NCBI GenBank assembly: GCA_029255685.2
Contig: CM055314.2
Span: forward strand, 39,004,790 to 39,068,789
DNA: 64,000 nt
Source of the DNA: Silene conica
Taxonomy: Eukaryota > Streptophyta > Magnoliopsida > Caryophyllales > Caryophyllaceae
Direction of reading: 5' to 3'
Shown here: positions 38,756-50,114 of the stretch, piece after piece
Numbering within the stretch: position 1 is the stretch's first letter
Layout: each line of letters opens with the position of its first letter
The notes under the pieces: generated by a model
Told to the model about the DNA's origin: nothing
The model's input: only the letters and a program-made list of their open reading frames with translations
Database searches by the model: none
Translations under genes and position numbers: made by a program

Positions 38756-39654
38756 ACTAAGGGAATATATATTGATATTTATTAGGGAAAGATATTAATA
38801 TAATTATTAATATGTATTTTGAATAGTTGTATTTCAAACTAAAATTTCCATGTTTAGAAAGTTACCGTTTTTAGAAGTTACTATTTTGGGATATGTCTAT
38901 TTTAGGAAAGTTACTATATTGGGAAAGTTTCTATTGATGGAAACTTTCCACTTTTGCAAGGTTGCTATTTATAGTAAGTATGACCGTTAAGGGGTTCGGG
39001 AAGATTGTTAATTCGTTACATATACGTGTTTAGGTAGCGAGTTTCGTGTGGAACACTTCTAACGAGCTTGGACGTATCTACATTTCCTGCTATTTCAGGT
39101 AGGGGAAATACTGGTATATAATGATGTGTAATCTGTTCTTATTTGGTATTAAGCATGTTTGTTATATAATATCATGTGATCGTTATATTGTGCTATTTAT
39201 ATCATCCTGTGATTGGTGCGGAGATAATGGGTCTTGTGATTCGGAGTGGAGATGATCGATTCTCTATTTATAGTAATGTGGTTTGTTTTACAGTTTTTTC
39301 CTACTCAACCTCGTGGTTGACCCTGTGTATTCGTGATCACCTGTGATGAACCAATTATTGGGGAGCAGATTGACAGGTGTTGAGACTATGGAAGCTAGGG
39401 GAAGAGAGAACCTTGGATCCGGACCTGCCTAGAGTCTAGATCACCATAGTAGTTACTTATGAGTTGTACTTTTGTTTCATCAAGACAGTTTGTTTTAATT
39501 CAGTTGTATAAACTCGTTCTTTGAGTTAACTTTATCAATTTAAAGTACTGTTTATCTTTCCTTTGTATCTACTGCCTCAGAAAACCGAGATGGTAATATC
39601 CTTATTTATCTAGGGAGTCCTAGTACATGCCCTTAAATAAATGGGGGTGTTACA
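37370..39654 (+). repeat. gypsy-A 3' LTR
   Basis: 2,285 bp from TGTAATACCTCG to GGGGTGTTACA. It carries a (TA)40 run where the 5' LTR has about five units, and one minisatellite unit where the 5' LTR has five. From 38064 on it matches the 5' LTR part at 12209-13841. Confidence 0.95.
38671..38750. repeat. (TA)40 microsatellite
   Basis: 80 bp of pure TA in the gypsy-A 3' LTR. The corresponding place in the 5' LTR (12820-12830) has about five units. Confidence 0.97.
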
Positions 39655-39655
39655 T

Positions 39656-40729
39656 CCAGTTTATATAAGGTATCAATATCCTTTTGAGAGATTGATGAAA
39701 GTGTACAAGGACTATACATCTAATAGATATCGTCCTGAAGGGTCTATTCCTGAGCGTGAAATCACGGATGAAGCACTTTTTTATTGCTATACACACTTGT
39801 CAGATTCTGAGCTACCTGGGATTCCTAAGAATAGGCACAGTGAGTGGATGATGGGCAAAGGTCTTAGAGGTCATGTTCGTCTAGATATGGCAACTGAGAA
39901 ATGGCATATAGCACATACATATGTTCTTCATAACGAGGATGAGGTACATCCGTACATTGAGGAACACAAGGCATTGTTGAAGGCGAAGCATCGAAATAAA
40001 TCAGGGATGTGGATCGTAAGTGAGCACAATAAGACTTTTAGAGTTTGGTTCATGGGTCGAGTTATAGAGGACTTGCAACAATATCCTGATTATATTTCTT
40101 CTAGATTACAGAGGCTTTTTTTTGGGCCTAAGACTTTTGCATCGTCTTATACTGGTTATGCCGTTAATGGATCCACTTTTTACACTCGTGGACAAGATGA
40201 CATGAGCACGATGCAAAATAGTGGTGTTAGTGTAGAGGCAGAAGGCATGCATTTTGCTAGTTCGAAAGATAAGAAACCAGTTTTAAGTCAAATGCATTAT
40301 TATGGATTCATTGAAGAGATTTGGGAGTTAGATTACACAGATTTTCTAATACCTATATTTGGATGCAAGTGGATTGAAACTAGTAGTGGAGTTCGTAAGG
40401 ATGAATTGGGATTCACCTTAGTAAATCTTAATAAATTTGGTCATAAGGAGGATCCTTTTATTATAGGGACACAAGCGAAACAAGTATTTTATGTCACCGA
40501 TCCATCGGATAAAAAGTGGTTAGTTGTGCTATATGTAAGAAGTAAGACCACAATGGATAGTTGCGATGACGATGTGGTATTTGAGGGCTTTAATCCTCGT
40601 GTACCACATTTGGATGATACGGATATATTCGAGCCTTCTAGTTTATATGCTCGTGATGACCATGACGAAGGGATATGGACCAATATCGAGTCTTCTTCTA
40701 AAAAACGCCCTCGCAGTTTTGATGCATGA
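39656..40729 (+). pseudogene. tnpD: CACTA-3 tnpD, C-terminal part
   Basis: 357 open codons ending at TGA 40727-40729. It starts in the DUF4218 end (YQYPFERLMKVYKDY, NRYRPEGSI) and continues through the linker (EEHKALLKAKHRNKSGMW) into a DUF4216-like domain (YGFIEEIWELDYTDFLIPIFGCKWIE; LGFTLVNLNKFGHKEDPFI) and an acidic C-terminus. No frameshift is visible in this part, so the loss of function comes from the gypsy-A insertion, which separates it from the catalytic region. The sequence is clearly different from the CACTA-1 tnpD, so the two belong to different subfamilies. Confidence 0.88.
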
Positions 40730-40738
40730 TTAGGTACG

Positions 40739-41009
<271 letters not shown>

Positions 41010-41419
41010 GTAAAATGCTTTTCTTTTTTTTTACTATGGGCAGCAACGACCTGACTTCAGTCCAAACAACGCTTCAGTCCCATTATAAAATGTAGACTGA
41101 TGATCTGACCAAGATGTGCTCACAGAATACAGACTTTAGTCCAAGGCTGGCCCTCAGGCTAATAAAGACTAATTTAGTTTTCCTGGTTGTTTATTTTTGC
41201 TTAGTGGCAGTATGAGACTTGTTGTATGTACAGCATCTGCTGAAATTCTTGTAGTTGGCTCCATTATTGATGTTTTCATATAATTTCTCACATTTTACCG
41301 CTTTTCATCAGAAGCATTCCTCATCTACATTTCTTATCTGCTTTCCTATCTTGCATGTTCCAGTGACTTGTTTTCCCTGTTGTGACTTGGTTTCCCTGTT
41401 TATTTTGTTCAGTTGAACA
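41010..41419. other. CACTA-3 spacer between tnpD and gene 2
   Basis: AT-rich sequence with no convincing ORF. The end (TTTTGTTCAG at 41403-41412) looks like a splice acceptor just ahead of the gene 2 ATG at 41420, as in CACTA-1 near 6250. Confidence 0.45.
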
Positions 41420-41869
41420 ATGGGTCCGCAAAAACGTAAAAGAAGTCGAAAGAACACCTCTGTTGAGGACGCAAGCGGAAAGAAGGGGACATCTTCTCAC
41501 ACGGGCCAAACTGTTTTAGATACGGCTGCAAGAGCTATTAAACAGAAACAACACATTAAACTTGAGTGGGACAAAGAAGATAAATTGCCGACAGGAAAAT
41601 ATGCATCTAAGTTTAGTTCATGGATAGGCGTGACTGTTCGGGGGAATTTTAATCCCGCACTGGATAGTTGGGAGGATGTGGATCAACCGACGTTGAACCT
41701 TATGCTGAGTGAACTGACGGTATGTTATTTTAACCATGTTTTAAGTTTCTGGACTTAGATAAATACCTCAGATTTTCTTTGCTTCACATGTCAATAATCG
41801 TCACTTTCTGCTTGCTGGAATGTTATAGTTAGCATGTTATTTATCTGTGTTGCTCTCATGGCAAAGAAC

Positions 41870-41960
41870 TACTCTCCTTGTCCATATCATTTTTACCTTT
41901 AGTTAAAATATTTTTCACAAAAAATATAAAGGTAAACAAATGCTCGGGACAAAGGGACTA
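41870..41960. mobile_element. Stowaway-like MITE
   Basis: 91 bp including TA duplications at both ends. The left end TACTCTCCTTGTCC is close to the reverse complement of the right end, TAGTCCCTTTGTCCC, and an inner pair (TTTTTACCTTTA / TAAAGGTAAA) extends the hairpin. TA targets and CTCC.T.GTCC ends are typical of Tc1/mariner Stowaway MITEs. Confidence 0.82.
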
Positions 41961-43012
41961 ATTTCTCAATTCTCATCTTGAGGATGGCCTGTCACCTGTG
42001 GGGGTTGCATATTATCACCTATCAAGCTGATGTATCGAACATGTATACCTCAACTTCGTAGAGCTATCTGTCTTAATGTTTAAATAATATCAGGTAGTTT
42101 TGATACCAGAAGAAAAGTGTGAGTTGGTCTTCTTTGCTAATTTTGAAGTATGTATGAGGTGGGAGATATGAGGTGGGAGATTGATGCACGATAACATTGT
42201 TGTATGTGACCGTAGGTAGGTTTCTATATTTGGCAAATAGGAGACAGTAGAGGGATCAGGGAGTTGACAACAATTTGGAGAATGAGCTTAGCAAGGGGTT
42301 GAGCATGGTAATAGGATCAGCTATTCTTGAATAGCAAAAAATATCTTGGCATTAAAATGTAGTGTATCTCATTGGGAGACAATTTCAAATACCTATTAAA
42401 TAGTGCTCATGAAACTACATGAAATTAAATCTATTTCTGGGTAGACTGATCTGCCAGTTGAAGTTAGAGAGTTCTTCAACACATAATAAAGAGTCTGTGA
42501 CTCCTGTTGCATCTTTGTAGTCTGTGACTCCTGTTGCATCTTTGTTTCCAAGATTGATGTATGGCATAATACTGATTATCTAATTTCTTATTGGTGTCAA
42601 TGTGGCAGCAATTCTGCTACATACACACCATTCATATTCCTTTTACAAGGTGCTTTTAGCTAGTTCAGGGATTAAGAGTCTTTACTAAATGTTATCACCT
42701 TCTAGCTTATATACACGTCATGGAGTTTTTGTAGTATATTTGTGGACATATTTGTATCTTGTCTATGTTGGGACAATATCTTAACTTTCCACTTATGACT
42801 TATGAGGTCGTTTATGTTCTTCTTAAATAAATACCACAAGCTTAGGCCTCTCACTTACTAGTGTCATCAGAAATCAGCCTATTTGAAATCATTAATCTCA
42901 GCCCTCTCACTTACTAAGGTTCTTCTGTTCTTTTATAATCTATTATATCAATATATAGATTGTTTTTTTTGTTCCGACATAAAGTAACTTTGCAATATAC
43001 TCCGTATTCAAT

Positions 43013-43436
43013 TATAAATGAGAAAAAGAATCGTTCATCTACGAGTTTCACGCCATTTTCAGGTCCGAATTCACGTATGTTTTGGGTCTGTTTGGGTCTG
43101 GGTTTCACGTCTGTTTTGGGTGTGTACTGGCCTGGTTTTTACGGGTCTGTTCAGGTCCGTTTCTGCGTCTGTTCCAGGTCTGTTTTCTGGTCAGTTTTCA
43201 CGTCCTTTTCAGGTCTGTCTCTGGTCAGTTCCTGTGTCTATTTCAGGTCTGGTACAACGTCTGTTTTCTGGTCTATTTCGAGTCTGCTTTCAGGTCCGTT
43301 TTTCGTCTGTTCTAGTCTGTTTTACGGGTCTGTCTGGTATGTGTTCTACGCCTGTGCAGGTCTGATATATATGATCCGTTTTCGGGTCTGAAATATATGA
43401 CGTTCTTTTCCGTTTGTTAGGAATCGTTTCTCATTT
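43013..43436. repeat. degenerate GGTCTGTTTT minisatellite flanked by inverted ends
   Basis: From about 43060 to 43390 the + strand repeats phrases such as TTCAGGTCTG, GGTCTGTTTT and ACGTCTGTTTT with 12-20 bp spacing. Flanking it, ATAAATGAGAAAAAGAATCG (near 43013) and the reverse complement of CGTTTCTCATTTAT (near 43424-43437) are similar, suggesting a small transposon with a repetitive interior. Repeat-derived ORFs in three frames are not genes. Confidence 0.5.
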
Positions 43437-46400
43437 ATGATCACAAATTCACGACATTGTTTCACAAGACCATCTATTATGTGGGATAGAATCTTCATGT
43501 CTGTTAAGTGAGACATGAGACAGACAACTTATTTGGACATGGGTGCGGACAATTAACACTTTATCTTAGCCATAAACTTGCTTATTTCTCATGAACAGCT
43601 GAGATCATACAGTCGTACAGATACTAGTGATTTGACACCGAGAAATGTACTTCCTCACGATTTCTGTCTTCGAGTTGAAGCAACACAGCTTTTCTCCATG
43701 CTACTGTTGTGATTAATCATGATGATGAGGAAGTATTTCTTGTACTGTTTAAACTTTTCTGCTTTATATTCATTAGAGTAGTACGATTATTATATTTTGT
43801 CTTTTGCCTTGCATCAACTTAGGAGGAGATTATGAGTGTGAATTTTAAATTTTTTGAGCTTGTGGTTTAGTTTTGCCAGCTAAAGTAGTTCTTGTGCTGA
43901 TTGTAACAGAACTATGTGCCCACAGTCTATGACAGTTTTAGTGCGAATGTGGTTGTTAACGGGGCGATGGGTAATCATAAGAGAACTTACTAGTTGGAAG
44001 TCCTATACATCTTAAAAAATTTCTCACAGATTAGCTTCAAAAAAATTGATTATAAATTTGATTGCTTACCATAGTAGGTTATTTAATTCATGGCAATTGT
44101 TAGTCTCGTTAAATGTGTAAGGTTGTCTAAACTAATTAAAAGTTTGTTCATATTTCAGGGTGCTTTCCGAGTCATTGAAGAGCGTCACGATTGGTGTCTC
44201 CAAAAGTTGGCTGAATTATGGAGAAAATGGAAATGCACTTTGGTTCGTGAGTGGATGTATGATGAGACGGGAGCTATCCAGAAGACACCACCACCCTTGT
44301 ATAAGCAGATTACACAAGATGATTGGAATAAGTTTTTGGCATCTCACACTACTGAAAAATTCAAGGTAATATTTGTATTTTTGTAGACAAACAAATTATT
44401 TCTTGATAATATATATGTATATAGTGTCTCGTACTATTTTCTTCTCTATATGTTTTATGTTATTAGGCGATCAATGATAAAAACAAGGAGAATGCCTGTA
44501 AAAAAAAGGGATATACTATAGCTCACGAGCAGGATATCGAGGGATTCAAGTTAAAGTCGTAATTTCTATGTATTGGTTTCATTTTTTAGCTAACTTCCAG
44601 GTCAAAAGTTGGCATGAATTTTCATGAACTCTCTTCTTTTTTGATAGAAAGAAGATTTAGCTGCCAAGGGAAAACCAATGGAAAAAGTTGATCGATATTT
44701 AACTTGGCTAAGGGCTCACAAGTCAGCGAAAGGGGACATGACTGATTATGATAAGGAAGTTTCTTTGAAAATTTTAAGTTGAACATCTTTGTAATTTAAC
44801 TCGGTTTAGTTCAGTTGTTTAATTTATTAGTGCTGTTTATTCATTTTTTTGGCCGCTAAAAACTTAATTAATATTTCTGATTTGCAGGAATCCCTTGAAA
44901 AGGATGTTGCGGCTGGTTTATTTGTGCCCGAAGGACGGGAAGACATACTCGCTAAGGCGATAGGCAAGCCTGAGCATGCGGGCCGTGTGCGACGAATTCC
45001 TCAAGGTATTTGCATAACTGAGTATTTTGGGAAGGGACCAAAAAAACCGACAAGAGAAGATTTGTAGGAGAAGATCAATTGCATGCAACTCCAAATTGAT
45101 GACTTGGAAAAGCTGAAATCGTTGATGATGCAGTTTTGGCTAATTGGTGAGAAGCCAAGTACTAAAGTATTAGACGATTTAATGAACGGAGGAGCATCTA
45201 TGAGTACCGAGGGATTGACAAATTCTGCATCACTACAAGTGAGTGAAGAGCCATGCCCAGAGGAGACACCCCGAGAGGAGGATTATTAAAAACCCAAGAC
45301 CAATGTTCTGAAGATTCCTACCATATCACCACGGAAGGTTGTAAAAGGTTTTCATTAAGAAGGATCTGTAAGCTTTGCATTTAAAACACTATCTAGTTCA
45401 AAGTCGATGAAAATAGTTTTAAAACACTAATCTATCTATGCAGGGGTCTCACAGGCAATCACTCTCACTAAAAAGAGTGCAATCACTACAAGTGACTGAG
45501 GATCCATCCCGAGAGGAGGATTATGGTACACCCATGACCACTGTTTTGAAGATTCCTGGCCCAGTAACACAACAGGTATATATGTAAGCTTTTCATTAAA
45601 GACTCTACTTTATAGTAAATGAAAAAAGTTTGAAATTATACTATAACTTCAATTTTTAGGGTTGGAAAGATTGTGTGCTATCGCTGCCAAACAAATCATC
45701 GAATATAGTGGCTTCAGGAATGGTATACCTATCAAGTAAGGACGAATTTGTTTCCATTCATGGCAGTGCCCTTCGTGATGGTTTTAGAAAAGTGTCAATC
45801 AAGGAAATCTATTCTGGGTCGGAAAATGTTGATTTACCATTGCATGTTGGTGATATGATAACATTGACTCAAGCTAAGGGTTCATTTATTCAGTGGCCGC
45901 AAAGTCATATACATAGTCCTGTTGATAAGGTAACTAAGATTTCTAACTAGTATAATGATATAAGATACACTGAGAGTTATACCATTTATCAACTTATTTA
46001 TGCCAACATTTAGATAAACATGAAAAAGAATGATCAAGAAAAAAAAGCAGCAGCAAAGAAGTCCAAGCCTCAGAAGTCTTCGCCCTCGATTTCGCCTTCT
46101 TCTTTCCTTGGAATTAAAGTTAGTCACAATTTTAAGCAAAAGCAGAGGACCATGGATTTGAAGTTATTAGAAACTAAGGCTCGGGTTTTAAAGGCAAGTG
46201 GGACAATGATCAATGTTGCCATTGATGAACATGTGTTACACAATCAACAAACTTGCTACCTTAGTTATGAGGAGGTTGTTCATTTGTTAGATGAACAAAT
46301 GATTGGTGCCTCTCACATTACACTCTTTATGAGGTTCGGTCTCTTTGTTTAAGCTGCCCCTTTGCAATCCCATTAGTATATATCTGATAATATGCAAACT

Positions 46401-47165
46401 ACTAGATAGTTACTATGGATTCTTATTGTTGTAGGTATTTGAGTGATCTTGCCGATAATATGCAAATTACTAGTTACTATGGATTCTTGTGCCCAGAGAT
46501 AATGTCCTCAGAATCCATTGCTCGGGATGAAAATTATCGATCCGATTATGTTGCTAGGGCAATGACATGTACCGAATGTGGAAAAGGTCGGAAACTTATA
46601 TTTACTCCATATGCCGAGGGGTAGGTAATTATAAATTTCTTTTCATAGTATTATTATTGATGATTTGATTAATTATTTGATTATGTTTTGTCAATAATTA
46701 AGTTGATATCTTCGTTGTATTTTTCTATAACTTGTAGTAAGCATTGGATGTTGGGCGTGATCAATCCGGCTCAAAGTACAGTTTATTGATGTGATCCTGC
46801 CGGATATACAGAGCCTCGTCAATTTTTCGTGGATACAATTACCCAGTATGTCTAACTTATAAATGATCTTTTTATTTTGCCTTCATATATATACCTATAT
46901 ATACCTCCCGTTACTCCCTTGCATTTGCCTTAAAATGTTTCTGTAGGCTAGGAACAAAAGTGAAGCCACCCAGAAGCCATCAATCATAGACATTAGCTTG
47001 TTATTATTTGAAATTAACGCTTCATTATCAACTAAAACTAAATAAATATATAAACGTGGCTATCTATATATACAGGGCCTTTGAGAAAAGGAACACTATC
47101 GATTCACTTGCAAAATATGAGGCCAAAGACGTTGTTTGGAAAATGATTAAGGTACTTCTTGTATA

Positions 47166-48159
47166 TGTGGGTAATAAAGCATGTATTCGCCCTAAACTTG
47201 CAGGATTATAATGAAAATTACAGTTGTGATTATAGTCATAAGATAAAAAAAACATGAATAGAGTACAACCTTTAGTCCTTGTGCGAAAGGCCTAAGAACA
47301 GCAATTAACACAAATTCCCTCCTATAACTTGCACCCAAGACTTAGATTGAGACGATGCCGCGTGTGCTAGAAATCCTCTCCATCTGCCTTGCAATATAGG
47401 GAGAGCTATTGAGGTTTTAGATGTGAGATCTGAGGTTTTGGGAGAAGAGTGCTCTCAAAACCCTAATTGTCTTTGAGATTTGTTTTACAGTCAAACAAGA
47501 GTAGTCTGACATAAGGAGAGTCCTCCTCCTTATGTAGCTCTTGGCCGAAAATTTCGAATAGGGTAGGAGTGGGCTTTCCACTCTTACCTTATTCTAATTC
47601 GTGATTCGACCCATTTAGCTAAAATTTATTCGCGGGTTTTATTTATAAATCGTAACATGTTATCAGATATTAATACAGTCGATATATTAATAATGGTCTG
47701 ATAAAAAACGATATTGTATAATTACCCAAATTAATATAACAGTTTATATTAATTCGTGAATACAATGTTTAATTAAATATAACCGTTTATATTTAATTTA
47801 CGAATTAATCATGTAATCCGTATTAGCTAAAATTATTTAATTCGTATTAAATAATAATCTCAACATCTTATTGACTCATTTAATAGTCAATACCTCTGAC
47901 TAACTGTTTAGTCATATTCGGCATAAATGTGACTGTATTTTCATACCTTCACATCTCTCAAACGTGTCCTATAGGTGTGACGTATAGGGACCAGTTGATC
48001 ACCGCCATCCGTATGACAATAACGTCAAACTTATCTAGCAAGCCAACCGTTATTGATAAACGTGGATCAACTGGTAATAATACTGAAGTATGCCCTTGTG
48101 ATCCTTAAAGAGATTTAATAAGTCATTGTACTTAATTGTCAAGGACACCAGCCCCAACA
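47166..48159 (-). repeat. copia-outer 3' LTR
   Basis: 994 bp, the reverse complement of the copia LTR family at 11212-12208, 49111-50114 and 56696-57701, with more differences than those show among themselves, in keeping with an older insertion. Confidence 0.93.
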
Positions 48160-49110
48160 ATCTCCCACTTGTCCGTACAAGGTTATGTGCAATGACGTTA
48201 TCACACTGCATGTGGAGGACACAAGGCTCCAACAAACTCCCACTTGTCCGTACAAGTGTAGGTGCGATAACCGATTCTCATATCCTTTTAAAATTTCTCC
48301 CACTCAATGTAAGACAATTTGCAAATCCGTATTCGCAAAGGTCGTATCTCACAAGCGATCTGTATCAAGAGTGGTTTCCCCGACTAGAGAGTAACTTAAC
48401 TGATAAAACGAATCTGTATTCGAGCATGGCCATGCATTTCAGTTACTACTCCTCGAGTGGCCCTGAGAAATGATAAAATCCTGATAAGGGTTTGGATATT
48501 TCCCTCAACTCGAATCCTGCCGACATCGCGCAGCATGAAATAACCCAGAAAAAATCCTCTTGGCCCCTGTTACGATGACCGTGGGAAAGAAACCAAAGTT
48601 ACCCAAAATCTGCCTTAATCTCCAGAGACAGTTGAAAGTCAAAAGACTTGACTCTAAGGAACACTATGGAGGTCCTATCCACGACCTGGCACCCAATGTT
48701 ATAAAACATTTAGGACTCCATAACATTGTCACGGGGTGTCCTACGAGATATCCGTATAACTCGCCTTTGTGATTGGTCAGTCATCCGCGTGACTTATGGC
48801 TCGTTGAACCCACCATCAACCAACGTCACAAAATGATTACCTGAGTTATCAGCTCAAGTGGGTAATCAAGGACTAAAACGATGTAATGTTATTCAGTTCA
48901 CTTTGTGGTGTTAAAAATTGGCGTACAATTTCACATGAAAAACAAAACATTATATATCATAACAATGAGTTTGAATAGAGTACACGAGAAAATGAATTAT
49001 TACATGAATTCATAAAAGAGTACTACAACTTAGAAACACATCTAATTCTCATGGAATGAATGTGCCCTTCATGCTTATCATGTGGTAATGCTTTAGTGAG
49101 AGGATCAACT
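47166..49110 (-). mobile_element. copia-outer, 3' part with 3' LTR (antisense)
   Basis: On the - strand: the last 29 codons of RNase H (49110-49023), a 3' UTR, a polypurine tract (CTTGTACGGACAAGTGGGAG, 48181-48162) and the 3' LTR 48159-47166 (TGTTGGGG to the TACCCACA end). The five bases beyond the LTR are GTATA (47161-47165). It interrupts an intron of CACTA-3 gene 2. Its remaining part is 57702-57887, after the copia-inner insertion. Confidence 0.92.
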
Positions 49111-50114
49111 TGTTGGGGCTGGTGCCCTTGACAATTAAGTATAATGACTGATTAAATCTCTTTAAGGATCACAAGGGCATACTTTTGTATTATTACCAGT
49201 TGATCCACGTTTATCAATAACGGTTGGCTTGCAAGATAAGTTTGACGTTATTGTCAAACGGATGGCGGTGATCAACTGGTCTATACGTCACACCTATAGG
49301 ACACGTTTGAGAGATGTGAAGGTATGAAAATACAATCACATTTATGCCGGATATGACTAAACAGTTAGTCAGAGGTATTGACTATTAAATTAGTCAATAA
49401 GATGTTGAGATTATTATTTAATACGGATTAAATAATTTTAGCTAATACGGATTGCATGATTAATTCGTAAAATTAAATATAAACGGTTATATTTAATTAA
49501 ATATTGTATTCGCGTATTAATATAAACAGTTATATTAATTTGGGTAATTATACAATATCGTAATTTTATCAGACCATTATTAATACATCGATTGCATTAA
49601 TATCTGATAACATGCATACGATTTATAAACAAAACCCGCGAATAAAGTTTAGCTAAATGGGTCGAATCACAAATTAGAATAAGGTAAGAGTGGAAAGCCC
49701 ACTCCTACCCTATTGGAAATTTCGGCCAAAAGAGCTACATAAGGAGGAGGACTCTCCTTATGTCAGGGACTCTTGTTTTTGACTGTTTAAACAAATCTCA
49801 AGGAAAAATTAGGGTTTTGAGAGCTTTCTTCTCCCAAAACCTCAGATCTCACATCTAAAACCTCAAAAGGCTCTCCCCATATTGCAAGGGCAATTGGAGA
49901 GTATTTTCTAGCACACGCGGCATCATCTCAATCAAGTCTTGGGTGCAAGTTATAGGAGGGAATTTACTTTAATTTCTCTTCTTAGGCCATAAGCACAAAG
50001 GACCAAAGATTGATTTCTTTTTCATGCTTTTAATTAACTTATGACTATAATCACAATTGTATGTTTCATTATAATCCTGCAAGTTTGGGGCGAATACATG
50101 CTTTATTCCCCACA
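49111..50114 (+). repeat. copia-inner 5' LTR
   Basis: 1,004 bp, TGTTGGGG..CCCCACA. It differs from its partner at 56696-57701 by only a few substitutions and a 3-bp indel in the part compared by eye (for example GGTGCCC against GGTGTCC near the start). Confidence 0.95.

Larger units (their letters stand above)
41720..44158 (+). other. long intron 1 of CACTA-3 gene 2
   Basis: 2.4 kb noncoding region between a GTATGT donor and a TATTTCAG acceptor. The matching intron in CACTA-1 is under 100 bp, so most of this is later insertion: a Stowaway-like MITE (41870-41960) and a GGTCTG-rich repeat block (about 43013-43436) are visible. The rest is AT-rich with no recognisable gene. Confidence 0.6.
41420..47151 (+). 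pseudogene. CACTA-3 gene 2: TNPA-like protein joined to a C48-type protease, broken
   Basis: Exon-like blocks, by GT..AG edges and similarity in layout to CACTA-1: 41420-41719, 44159-44365, 44468 to about 44560, about 44648-44760, 44888-45288, about 45662-45930, about 46019-46334, 46436-46622, 46739 to about 46843, and 47076-47151. The first blocks are TNPA-like (RKNTSVEDASG start; FRVIEERHDWCLQKL; ILAKAIGKPEHAGRVR, matching the KALGKPEHNGR motif of CACTA-1). A DUF8039-like block follows (IVASGMVYLSSKDEF) and then the front of a C48 protease (KHWMLGVINPAQSTVY with the catalytic His, then CDPAG with a possible Asp). In-frame stops occur at 45065-45067 and near 46786-46788. The exon carrying the catalytic Cys is missing because copia-outer inserted in the next intron at 47166. 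Confidence 0.75.

Noticed and set aside
42960-43391. Three overlapping Phe/Val/Ser-rich ORFs
   Set aside because: All three frames of a degenerate minisatellite are open; they have no start context or domain.
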